Part shown: piece after piece, positions 52,893 through 60,155 of the stretch | How the letters are laid out: every line of letters begins with the position of its first letter | Position numbering within the stretch: the stretch's first letter is position 1 | Assembly (NCBI GenBank): GCA_020638835.1 | Contig: JACKHV010000001.1 | Coordinates: 124,001-188,000, forward strand | DNA length: 64,000 nucleotides | Direction: 5' to 3' | Source of the DNA: Planctomycetota bacterium | Lineage (GTDB): Bacteria > Planctomycetota > UBA1135 > GCA-002686595 | Program-made: the position numbers and the translations under genes | The notes under the pieces: model-generated | What the model saw: the letters and a program-made list of their open reading frames with translations, nothing else | The model's database searches: none | What the model was told of the DNA's origin: nothing

Positions 52893-53303
52893 CTAATTGC
52901 CGCCGGGGAGTTCGCTCGAAGCGTTCGCCGGCGTCGTGGTCGCGTCGGCGGGCGAATCGGACATGAACGGCCGCACGTAGACCATCGTCACCGCGATGGC
53001 GAACAAGAGGATCGTCAGAGCGCGCAGCATCGGCGCCTTCGCGGGCCGTTTGAAGACCATGCCGGCCATCGCACTGATGCCCAGCCAGCAGGCGAGCTTG
53101 ACGAGGACCCAGACCTCCCAGCCCGTGTTGGTGCGCGCGAGCAGTCCGAAGCCGCCGACGAGAACGAGCAGGCTGAGGACCCCGGTCAGGATCGCGCTGT
53201 TCCTACGCCGTTCGGGCGTGGGGGAGGCGAAGGCAGAGAAGGTGAAGCCCGAGAGCAGCAGCAGGCTGAAGACGTGCAGGACGGAGTAGAAGGTGGTCGG
53301 CAT
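52893..53303 (-). CDS. Small four-span membrane protein
   Basis: 136 residues with four hydrophobic segments (FYSVLHVFSLLLLSGFTFSA; LTGVLSLLVLVGGFGLLA; VLVKLACWLGISAMAGMVF; LTILLFAIAVTMVYVRPF). The C-terminal tail is short and Ser/Thr/Pro-rich. The fold recalls small haem-copper- or invasion-type DUF membrane proteins, but I do not recognise a family. 53304-53492 holds only a terminator. Confidence 0.75.
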   Translation of the reverse strand: MPTTFYSVLHVFSLLLLSGFTFSAFASPTPERRRNSAILTGVLSLLVLVGGFGLLARTNTGWEVWVLVKLACWLGISAMAGMVFKRPAKAPMLRALTILLFAIAVTMVYVRPFMSDSPADATTTPANASSELPGGN

Positions 53304-53422
53304 GGGCGCATCCTACGGTTCGAGCGCGGCGACGGTTTCCACGATCCGGCGGCAATGCGCTGCTTCCGTCGGTTCGAACGCTCGACGCCCGCGTCAGCGG
53401 ATCGCACCCTCCGCTGAAGAAG

Positions 53423-53452
53423 GCCGCCGACCCCGCGACGGGGGCCGGCGGC
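53423..53452 (-). terminator. Terminator of the SDR gene
   Basis: GC-rich hairpin GCCGCCGACCCC / GGGGGCCGGCGGC downstream of the SDR stop on the minus strand; one mismatch or bulge. Confidence 0.6.
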
Positions 53453-53492
53453 GGTGCGCATCTTTGGAGTCGGTCCTCCGCTCCTCCGGCGA

Positions 53493-54242
53493 TCAGACCT
53501 GCGCGAGTCCGCCGTCGACGTGCAGGTCCGCTCCGGTGACGAAGCTCGACTGGTCGGACACCAGGAAGAGCGCGGCCGCGGCCGTCTCGTCCGCGCCGCC
53601 GAAGCGACCGAGCGGGACCATCGAGGCGAAGCCCGCCGCCATCTCGCCGATCTCGGCCTCCGACTTCCCGAGCTTGCCGTAGATCGGCGTCTCGATCGGA
53701 CCCGGCGACAGGATGTTGATGCGGATGCCGCGCGGCGCGAGCTCGGAGGTCAGCGTGCGCGCGATGTTGCGGACCGCCGCCTTCGAGGCCGAGTACACGC
53801 TGGCGCCCGCGAAGCCCTTGACCGCCACGACCGAGCCCGTGATCAGGATCGACGCGCCGTCGTTGAGGAGCGGAAGCGCCTTTTGAATCGTGAAGTAAGG
53901 GCCGCGGACGTTCGTCGCGAACACCCGATCGTAGTCGTCGGGGGTCTGTTCCTCGAGGCTCGCGAAGGGCGCGATGCCGGCGTTGAGGAAGAGCACGTCG
54001 AGCTTGCCGACCTGCCGCTGCACTTGTTCGAGCAGCGGACCGATCTGGTCGAGGTCGGAAGCGTCGGCGACGATGCCGGATGCGTCGTCGCCCAGCTCGC
54101 GCACGGCTTCCGCGACGGCGTCGGCACGGCGCCCCGTGATGATCACGCGCGCGCCTTCGCGCAGGAAGCGCCGCGCGCTCGCGAAGCCGATGCCGCTGTT
54201 GCCGCCGGTGATGAGGGCCGTCTTGCCTTGGAGTTGTGACAT
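53493..54242 (-). CDS. Short-chain dehydrogenase/reductase
   Basis: 249 residues from the ATG at 54242. Classical SDR: cofactor motif TGGNSGIGFASARRF with ITGRRADA suggesting NADP(H), NAG motif (LFLNAGIAPFAS), catalytic Ser (SILITGSVVAVKG), YSASK (Tyr-Lys), and a PGPIETP segment. It oxidises or reduces an alcohol/ketone of unknown identity. The TetR-type gene just upstream on the same strand is a likely regulator. Confidence 0.9.
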   Translation of the reverse strand: MSQLQGKTALITGGNSGIGFASARRFLREGARVIITGRRADAVAEAVRELGDDASGIVADASDLDQIGPLLEQVQRQVGKLDVLFLNAGIAPFASLEEQTPDDYDRVFATNVRGPYFTIQKALPLLNDGASILITGSVVAVKGFAGASVYSASKAAVRNIARTLTSELAPRGIRINILSPGPIETPIYGKLGKSEAEIGEMAAGFASMVPLGRFGGADETAAAALFLVSDQSSFVTGADLHVDGGLAQV

Positions 54243-54278
54243 GGGTGTTGGTTCTTTCGGTGGGGATCGATGAAATAG

Positions 54279-54292
54279 TGACGGAATGGTCA
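54279..54292. promoter_or_regulatory. Candidate TetR-type operator upstream of the SDR gene
   Basis: TGAC-N6-GTCA inverted repeat in the 72-bp gap between the TetR-type gene and the SDR gene. Short, so only suggestive. Confidence 0.35.
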
Positions 54293-54314
54293 AAAAGTGG
54301 ATACGAAGAGAGCG

Positions 54315-54911
54315 TCAGGCGTCCAGTGCGGACAACGCCCCCGCGATCAGGCGCTTCACGCGGGCTTTGGGCAGCGGACCACGCGAGCGGGCGTTCAGAC
54401 CGGCGAGGAAGACGCTCAGGAAGTCGGCGAGGTCCGCGGCAGGCACGTCCTGGCGGAACTCGCCGGTCATCTGTCCGCGCTCGACGACGGACTCGAGCAG
54501 GCGTCCCAGCGCCTTGAACTGCGCACCGACGATTGCGGCGACCTCTTCGTCGTGGTCGCCCAACTCGACCATCGCGTTGACGCCGAAGCAACCGCGGCTG
54601 CCCTCACGGCTGCAGCCGGAGGTCATGCACTCGAACCAGCCCGTCAGCGCCTCGCGGGCAGAGTTGCCACCGCAGAGCGCCTGCCGCGCGCGTTCGTGGC
54701 CGGTGTCGAGGTAGCGGCGCAGCGCGGCGAGGTAGAGGCTGCGCTTGTCGCCGAAGGCCTTGTACAGGCTGCCCTTCTGCAGTCCGGTCGCCTCGAGCAG
54801 GTCGGCCACGGAGGTCGACTCGTAGCCGCGCGCCCAGAACGCCTCCATGGCCTGGTCCAAGGCCGTGTCGGGGTCGAACTCGCGGGGACGTCCGGTGCGG
54901 GGAGGGGTCAT
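54315..54911 (-). CDS. TetR/AcrR-family transcriptional regulator
   Basis: 198 residues. N-terminal helix-turn-helix (FWARGYESTSVADLLEATGL followed by QKGSLYKAFGDKRSLYLAAL) with a helical ligand-binding C-terminus. It probably represses the SDR gene 72 bp downstream and perhaps itself. A clear sigma-70-type promoter lies upstream. Confidence 0.9.
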   Translation of the reverse strand: MTPPRTGRPREFDPDTALDQAMEAFWARGYESTSVADLLEATGLQKGSLYKAFGDKRSLYLAALRRYLDTGHERARQALCGGNSAREALTGWFECMTSGCSREGSRGCFGVNAMVELGDHDEEVAAIVGAQFKALGRLLESVVERGQMTGEFRQDVPAADLADFLSVFLAGLNARSRGPLPKARVKRLIAGALSALDA

Positions 54912-54931
54912 GACTCGAACTCGTTGCGCGG

Positions 54932-54960
54932 AGTGTACGACATCGGAACCGTGCGGTCAA
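54932..54960 (-). promoter_or_regulatory. Sigma-70-type promoter of the TetR gene
   Basis: On the minus strand TTGACC (54955-54960) and TACACT (54932-54937) are 17 bp apart, with the -10 box 20 bp from the start codon. Confidence 0.65.
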
Positions 54961-54996
54961 CAACTGGAGCGCAAGTCCGGGGGCGCCGTTCGCTCC

Positions 54997-56022
54997 TCAG
55001 GAGCGCCCGCGCCGCCGCACGGCCGCGACCAGCTCGCCCACGTAGTGCTCGAGCGCACCCTCCAGCCAGCGCTCGCAGCCGGCGCCGCTCCGCGCGAGGT
55101 ATCCGACGTGTCCGCCGGCCGGCTCGAGGTGCAGGTGGACGTGCGCGGAGCGCGGCGCGTCGGCGAAGCCCGCGGGGTCGACGAAGGGGTCGTCCGCGGC
55201 ACTGATCCAAACTGTCGGCACCTCGATCGAGGCGACGTGCGGCAGGCTCGAGCACTGCTCGTAGTAGTCCACACCGCTCTCGAAGCCCGCTTCCGGCGCG
55301 GTGAACAGGTCGTCGAACTCGCACAGCGAGGCACCGATCGGAATGCGGTACGCGCGCGACGTCAGCCCCGCGCGCTCGCGCCGCGCGACCGCCGCGCGCA
55401 GGCGCAGCACGAAGCGCGTCTCGTACAGACGGCAGAGCCCGCGGTGGATGTCGACCGACGCACGGTGCAGGTCGACCGGCGGGTTCACCGCGATGATCGC
55501 GTCGGGTTGCGGACCTTCGCCGCGCCCCGCCATCAGCAGCGCGATGTTACCGGAGAGCGAGAAGCCGACCAGGAGCTGCAGCTGGTCCGGTGCGTCGGCG
55601 CGGCTCGCCGCGAGCACGGCTTGTACGTCGTCGACCTTTCCGGAGTGGTACGGCTTGCCCGCGAGACCTTCGCCCTCGCCGCAGCCGCGGTGGTTGACCG
55701 ACCAGACCTCGTGTCCGAGCGCGGAGAGCCGGTCCGCGGCGTGCCGCATGTAGTCGGCGTTCACGTCCCCCGACAGGCCGTGGAAGAGATGCACGCGCAC
55801 GCCGGTCGTGCCGGGGCGCGTGAACACCAGCAGGCGCTCGCCGTCCGCGAGCTCGACTTCACGATGGTCGTCCATCGCTCGCACGACGCGGCGCCCGCCC
55901 GACGGAAGGACGTGCGCGAAGAGCGTCTGGGCGTGTCCGCCGCGCGCGAACCACGGCGGCGTGCAAGGGCGCGGGTAGGGTCGGATGCGGCGTTCCGCGC
56001 TCAGGAGTTCTTCCCGCAGCAC
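54997..56022 (-). CDS. YheT-type alpha/beta-hydrolase
   Basis: About 341 residues. Family landmarks: GGHAQTLFAHVLPS near the N-terminus, VHLFHGLSGDVNADYM (oxyanion strand), SVNHRGCGEGEGL, nucleophile elbow GFSLSGN (Ser), and the late DDPFVDPAGF and GGHVGYLA with Asp and His. It is a carboxylic ester hydrolase of unknown substrate. The start is uncertain: the GTG at 56022 keeps a 22-bp overlap with the SEC-C gene, while a GTG at 56055 is also in frame. Confidence 0.85.
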   Translation of the reverse strand: MLREELLSAERRIRPYPRPCTPPWFARGGHAQTLFAHVLPSGGRRVVRAMDDHREVELADGERLLVFTRPGTTGVRVHLFHGLSGDVNADYMRHAADRLSALGHEVWSVNHRGCGEGEGLAGKPYHSGKVDDVQAVLAASRADAPDQLQLLVGFSLSGNIALLMAGRGEGPQPDAIIAVNPPVDLHRASVDIHRGLCRLYETRFVLRLRAAVARRERAGLTSRAYRIPIGASLCEFDDLFTAPEAGFESGVDYYEQCSSLPHVASIEVPTVWISAADDPFVDPAGFADAPRSAHVHLHLEPAGGHVGYLARSGAGCERWLEGALEHYVGELVAAVRRRGRS

Positions 56023-56492
56023 TTCTTGAACTTCTTGCCGCTGCCGCAGACGCACGGATCGTTGCGCCCCGTCTTCGGTGCGTGGTGCACGACCGGATCC
56101 TGCCGGTGGTGATGGTGGTGGTGCGCGTTCTCGCCGGTGCGCACGGTCTCCTCGAACTCTTCGAGCGTGGCTTCGAAGCCGCGGCGCAGCTCGAAGGAGT
56201 TCGTGACGACCTGCGTCTCGTCGAGGAACTCGAGGTACGCGCGCAGGACCGCCGCCACGTGCTGCGCGAGCGGATCCTTGCGCTTGAAGTGGCCCGGCAA
56301 CAGGTGACCCAGTACGCCGTGCGCGTCGTGGTCGTCCATCAAGCGCGGCGCCTTGCCGAGCTCGTCGTAGCAGCAGGTCAGGAAGGCACCGACGATCTTG
56401 CGCTGATCCTCCACGCGCACCTCCTTCAGCGCGGCGGACCGGGGCGAGTCGAGGAAGGCGGTGAGCTCGAGCGTGACGGCTTTGGTGGTCAT
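56001..56492 (-). CDS. SEC-C motif protein with natural polyhistidine run
   Basis: 163 residues from the ATG at 56492. A helical domain (AFLDSPRSAALKEVRVED ... LLPGHFKRKDP) is followed by a His-rich linker with six consecutive His, and the zinc-binding SEC-C tail GRNDPCVCGSGKKFKKCCG as in SecA. It may attach to ribosomes or preproteins, or simply bind metal. It is followed by the YheT-like gene with overlap. Residues before the chosen Met fall in palindrome copy e and are not coding. Confidence 0.85.
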   Translation of the reverse strand: MTTKAVTLELTAFLDSPRSAALKEVRVEDQRKIVGAFLTCCYDELGKAPRLMDDHDAHGVLGHLLPGHFKRKDPLAQHVAAVLRAYLEFLDETQVVTNSFELRRGFEATLEEFEETVRTGENAHHHHHHRQDPVVHHAPKTGRNDPCVCGSGKKFKKCCGKNS

Positions 56493-56514
56493 GCGGGGGA
56501 GTCTACTGCGCGAT

Positions 56515-56635
56515 CGAGTGAACGTACCGTGCCGCGACTCTTTCGACCGCGATCGGCCGCCGCCGCCCGGCGGCGGCCGATCGCGGTCGAAAGAGTCGCG
56601 GCACGGTACGTTCACTCGGCACGGTACGTTCACTC
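56515..56635. repeat. Long palindrome, copy e (variant stem, divergent intergenic)
   Basis: Perfect or near-perfect palindrome 56515-56618 centred between 56566 and 56567, with arms starting CGAGTGAACGTACCGTGCCG. It shares the GTACCGTGCCGC outer segment with the other copies but has a different inner stem (GACTCTTTCGACCGCGATCG). The right end carries an 18-bp tandem duplication (GGCACGGTACGTTCACTC at about 56600-56617 and 56618-56635). It lies between divergent genes. Confidence 0.85.
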
Positions 56636-56745
56636 ACCCCGGCCGGGATCGACGCCTTTTCCCGAACAACGGTGGCGAGCTTCGGCCCCGCCCCCGACAA
56701 TCTTCGCCCCGAACGCTCCCTGACCGAGACCCAAGGAACCTCCCC

Positions 56746-57228
56746 GTGCAGATCCAGAAGCACATCGTCGCCTCCATCGAATACACGCTCACCGACGACG
56801 GTGGCCAAGTCATCGACACCTCCGAGGGCCGCGGCCCGCTGACCTACCTGCACGGCGCGGGCAACCTGATCCCCGGGCTCGAGGCGGACCTCGAGGGCAA
56901 GGGCGTCGGCGACGCCTTCAAGTCACGCATCGAGCCGGCCGACGCCTACGGCGAGCGCAACGACGCGATGGTCCAAGACGTGCCGCGCGACCAACTGCCC
57001 GGGGACATGGAGATCGAGGTCGGCATGCAGTTCCAGGCGCAAGGCCCGGGCGGCGTGCAAGTCGTGACCGTCGCCGCCGTCAACGGCGACGTGATCAAGA
57101 TGGACGGCAACCACCCGCTGGCCGGCGTGACGCTGAACTTCGACGTGAAGGTCGTCGACATCCGCGAAGCGACCAAGGAAGAAGTCGAGCACGGCCACGT
57201 GCACGGCGCCGGCGGACACCACCACTAG
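56746..57228 (+). CDS. slyD: SlyD-type FKBP peptidyl-prolyl isomerase
   Basis: 160 residues, GTG start. FKBP core (IEYTLTDDGGQVIDTSEG, then YLHGAGNLIPGLEADLEGKG) with an inserted IF domain as in SlyD (AYGERNDAMVQDVPRDQLPG), then NHPLAGVTLNFDVKVVDIRE. It ends in a short His-rich tail (EHGHVHGAGGHHH) that should bind Ni or Zn. Functions in prolyl isomerisation, chaperoning and metal delivery. Confidence 0.92.
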   Translation: MQIQKHIVASIEYTLTDDGGQVIDTSEGRGPLTYLHGAGNLIPGLEADLEGKGVGDAFKSRIEPADAYGERNDAMVQDVPRDQLPGDMEIEVGMQFQAQGPGGVQVVTVAAVNGDVIKMDGNHPLAGVTLNFDVKVVDIREATKEEVEHGHVHGAGGHHH

Positions 57229-57244
57229 GGCGCGCCACACTCAC

Positions 57245-57286
57245 GAACGCGGCCCCTTGCTCGACGCCGAGCAGGGGGCCGCGTTC
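57245..57286 (+). terminator. Terminator after slyD
   Basis: Long GC-rich hairpin: GAACGCGGCCCCTTGCTCG pairs with CGAGCAGGGGGCCGCGTTC around ACGC, one G-T-type mismatch, followed by ATTC. Confidence 0.8.
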
Positions 57287-57305
57287 ATTCGCTACACTCC
57301 GCCGC

Positions 57306-57965
57306 ATGCGACACCTCCTCTGCTGCCTGCTGATCCTCACGCCGTTCGCTTGCCAGGCTCCGTCCGCGGAGTCGACGCCGCCCGCCGACGCGGTGAGCGC
57401 CTCGCGTGACGTCTGCCGCGAACTCGCCGAGTGGATGACGGGGTGCTTCTCCAGCGCCGCGCAGGCCGCCGCGGATCCCGAATACTTCGAGGTGCGCCTC
57501 GTGATGGTTCCGATCTGGCGCGCGCGCGACGACGGGCCGTGGCTGTACATCGAACAGGCCGTCGCGACCGCGCTGGACCGGCCCTATCGTCAGCGCGTCT
57601 ATCACCTGGTGCGCGAGGCGGATGGCGTCCGCTCCGAGGTCTACGAGCTGCCGGGCGACTCAATCGACTTCGCCGGCGCGTGGCGCGACGTCGCCGCCTT
57701 CGACGGCTTCGCTCCCGCGGACCTCGTCGAGCGCGAGGGCTGCGCGGTGCACTTGCGTCCGGCGCCGTCGGGGATCTGGTCGGGCTCGACGCTCGACGAC
57801 CACTGCCGCTCCGACTTCCGCGGCGCGGCCTACGCGACCTCGCTGATCACCTTGCACCGCGACTCGATCGAGAGCTGGGACCGCGGCTTCGACGCCGGCG
57901 GCGAGCAGGTCTGGGGTGCGGTCAAGGGCGGCTACGTCTTCGACCGCGTCGAGATGCCCGAGTAG
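57306..57965 (+). CDS. CpcT/CpeT-family lipoprotein
   Basis: 219 residues. Lipoprotein signal (CCLLILTPFACQ). The mature part matches the CpeT layout: LAEWMTGCFSSAAQA, VRLVMVPIWRARDDGPWLY, IEQAVATALDRPYRQRVYHL, and IWSGSTLDDHCRSDFRGA. CpeT proteins are chromophore lyases in cyanobacteria, but outside phototrophs the same fold has an unknown role, perhaps binding a hydrophobic ligand. No bilin genes are near. Confidence 0.87.
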   Translation: MRHLLCCLLILTPFACQAPSAESTPPADAVSASRDVCRELAEWMTGCFSSAAQAAADPEYFEVRLVMVPIWRARDDGPWLYIEQAVATALDRPYRQRVYHLVREADGVRSEVYELPGDSIDFAGAWRDVAAFDGFAPADLVEREGCAVHLRPAPSGIWSGSTLDDHCRSDFRGAAYATSLITLHRDSIESWDRGFDAGGEQVWGAVKGGYVFDRVEMPE

Positions 57966-58033
57966 CGCGAGAGTTCGCGGGAGCCTGCAACCGCGGGCGA
58001 GGAGTCGGCGAAGGGCACTCCAGGAGAAAGACC

Positions 58034-58939
58034 ATGCTGAACCTCGCCATCCTCTGCGCCCTCGCCGCCGGCGGGGGAGAACCCACCGCCGCTCCGACCG
58101 CCGTCGCCGGGGAGCAGGCCGTGATGCCGTCTCCGCGCAAGCGCGCCGCCGCGCACCTCGAGCGGGGCCTGGCCCTGCTCGCGACGAACGACGCGGATCG
58201 CCTCGAAGCGCTCGCGTCCGTGGCGCAGCGCGCCGCCGACGAGCTGGGTGAGTCCCGCTCCGCCCGCCTGCTGCGCGAGGCGGTCGAGTCCGCGCGTCTG
58301 CAGGACGAAGCGGGCGCGGCGGACGCCTGGAAGGAACTCGCCCGGACGCTCGAAGCGCGCCGCCGCGACCTGCTGTTCCAGCCGTACCTCGAGGCCGAGC
58401 TGCCCACGGGCTTCCCCGCGCCGACCCCGGTGCTCGACATCGAGCTGAAGGCGTACCCCGCGTATCGCCTCGCGCGCACCGAAATGCGCGGCACGCGCGG
58501 CAACGGTGCCTTCTGGAAGCTCTTCCAGCACATCCAGTCGAACGACATCGCGATGACCGCGCCGGTCGAGATGACCTACGACCCGACCGCCGACGAGCTC
58601 GAGGGCGTCGCGATGGCCTTCCTCTACGGCGACCCCGCGATCGGAGAGGTCGGCGAGCGCGGCGCCGTCGACGTGCTCGACGTCGAGCCGATGCAAGTCG
58701 TCTCGATCGGCTGTCGCGGTCGCCTCACCGACGCGCGCATCCAAGCCGCGCGGCGCGAGCTCAACTCTTGGCTCGCGGCGCACCCGGACCTCGCCGCCGC
58801 GGCACCCTTGCGCGCGATGGGATACAACTCGCCGATGGTCTCCGACGCACGCGCCTACTTCGAGGTGCAGATCCCCGTGCGGCGCGTCGATCCGCCCGTG
58901 AGCCCCTCGAACCCGAGCGACAGTGGCGCCGACTCCTGA
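58034..58939 (+). CDS. SOUL haem-binding family protein, exported
   Basis: 301 residues from the ATG at 58034 (AGGAG 8 bp upstream). A weak signal-like start is followed by a helical region (HLERGLALLATNDADRLEAL) of about 100 residues and then the SOUL domain: IELKAYPAYRLARTEMRG, AFWKLFQHIQSNDIAMTAPV, and the C-terminal ARAYFEVQIPVRR. SOUL proteins bind haem or related tetrapyrroles. A CpeT-type gene lies just upstream, a possible functional pair. Confidence 0.87.
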   Translation: MLNLAILCALAAGGGEPTAAPTAVAGEQAVMPSPRKRAAAHLERGLALLATNDADRLEALASVAQRAADELGESRSARLLREAVESARLQDEAGAADAWKELARTLEARRRDLLFQPYLEAELPTGFPAPTPVLDIELKAYPAYRLARTEMRGTRGNGAFWKLFQHIQSNDIAMTAPVEMTYDPTADELEGVAMAFLYGDPAIGEVGERGAVDVLDVEPMQVVSIGCRGRLTDARIQAARRELNSWLAAHPDLAAAAPLRAMGYNSPMVSDARAYFEVQIPVRRVDPPVSPSNPSDSGADS

Positions 58940-59004
58940 GTCGCATCTGTCGGACTCCGGTCTCGCCTCCCGGAGCTCTCTCCTCTCGCTCGACTCCTGA
59001 TGGT

Positions 59005-59034
59005 GGGTGAGTCATCCCTCGCGGTGACTCACCC
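59005..59034. terminator. Bidirectional terminator hairpin
   Basis: Perfect 10-bp stem GGGTGAGTCA / TGACTCACCC with a 10-nt loop, between the convergent SOUL and AttH-like genes. Confidence 0.75.
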
Positions 59035-59060
59035 GCTCTGCTTCGCGCCGTCGTCGAAGC

Positions 59061-60155
59061 TCAGAAGCGCCCCGTCATCGAGCTCGCGTAGCCCGTCAGC
59101 TCGGCGTAGCCGCGACCGCCCTGCGTGCCGGTGATCCGCACCGGGCCTTCCCAGTACGTCACGCCCGCGCCGCTCGCGGAGCCGAGCTCGCAGTCGGCGA
59201 TCAGCGTCGCGAGCTCGAGGTCGATCTCGTGCGCGGGAATGCGGACCTGCCACGCGTTCGGGTAGCGCGCGTCGTTGCGCGGGCTCTTCCACTCGCCGGA
59301 GGCGTCGATGCGGAAGTCGTCGCGCGTGAGGTGGATCGCGCGGCCGTCGCGCTCGACGAGGGTTCCGGCGGAGGCGGGTTGCGCCGTGCCGTCCGCGTGG
59401 CGCAGGTAGAACAGCATCAGCTCGCGGCCGTCGTCGAGCTGCAGACCGAACCAGTCCCAGCCGCGCACGCCCTGGCCGAGCACGCTGGTGCCGTACTCGT
59501 GGTCGAACCAGCACTCGCCTTGGATCGTGTGCAGCGCGCCGTCGAGCGCGAGCACACCTTCCGCGTGCAGGCGCGTCCACGAGGCGTAGACCGACGCGTT
59601 GCCGTCCTCCGCGCCCTTCGCCGACACGCCGCCCTCGCCGTGCAGCACGAGCGGCTTCTTCGGCGAGAGCTCGAGCTCCACGCGCGCGTCGATCGTCGGA
59701 TCGGCGGCGCTCAGCTCGATCCGGTCGCCTTCGACGCGCCGGAAGCTCCAGTCGTCGAGCACGAGGTCCATGTCGGTCTCGCTCGCGTCGGCGAGCGCGG
59801 TGCCGCCGCGACGCAAGCGCTCCGCGAAGCGCAGCTCGTTCGCGCGGACGTCGGCGAGCGCGAGGTGACCGAGGTAGACCTGCGTCGCGCGCAGCGGCGA
59901 GGCGCCCTCCGCCGGCGCGTCGGCCGTGAGCGCGCTGCGGAAGATCGTGAACTGCAGGCCGAAGGCGCGGCCCTCGGCGTCCTCGAAGTTGCCGGTCAGG
60001 TACCACCACTCGGTCTTCGTGTCCGGATGCGCGCCGTGGTCGCGCGGGAACTCGACCGACTCGTCGGGGGTGATGCGGCGGAAGCCGTCGCCGGGGGATT
60101 GCGCGAGCGCGCCGCACGCGAGCGCGAGCAAGAGGATCGGACTACGCCAGTTCAC
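59061..60155 (-). CDS. attH: AttH/CrtC-type lipocalin-like protein
   Basis: 364 residues. Signal (PILLLALACGALAQ), then the two lipocalin-like barrels of the AttH/CrtC family: HPDTKTEWWYLTGNFEDAEG near the N-terminus, FGLQFTIFRSA, and CWFDHEYGTSVLGQGVRGWD in the middle. It probably binds a hydrophobic molecule outside the membrane. It overlaps the permease gene by 14 bp, as in attEFGH-like exporters where it accompanies the ABC transporter. Confidence 0.88.
   Translation of the reverse strand: MNWRSPILLLALACGALAQSPGDGFRRITPDESVEFPRDHGAHPDTKTEWWYLTGNFEDAEGRAFGLQFTIFRSALTADAPAEGASPLRATQVYLGHLALADVRANELRFAERLRRGGTALADASETDMDLVLDDWSFRRVEGDRIELSAADPTIDARVELELSPKKPLVLHGEGGVSAKGAEDGNASVYASWTRLHAEGVLALDGALHTIQGECWFDHEYGTSVLGQGVRGWDWFGLQLDDGRELMLFYLRHADGTAQPASAGTLVERDGRAIHLTRDDFRIDASGEWKSPRNDARYPNAWQVRIPAHEIDLELATLIADCELGSASGAGVTYWEGPVRITGTQGGRGYAELTGYASSMTGRF

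Noticed and set aside
53360..53400. Possible tRNA T-arm (GGTTCGAAC)
   Set aside because: No matching acceptor, D or anticodon arms lie at the right spacing.
14022..56618. Palindromes a-e taken simply as rho-independent terminators
   Set aside because: Copies a and e lie between divergent gene starts, none ends in a T-run, and they share sequence with each other. Copy c may still terminate both neighbours.
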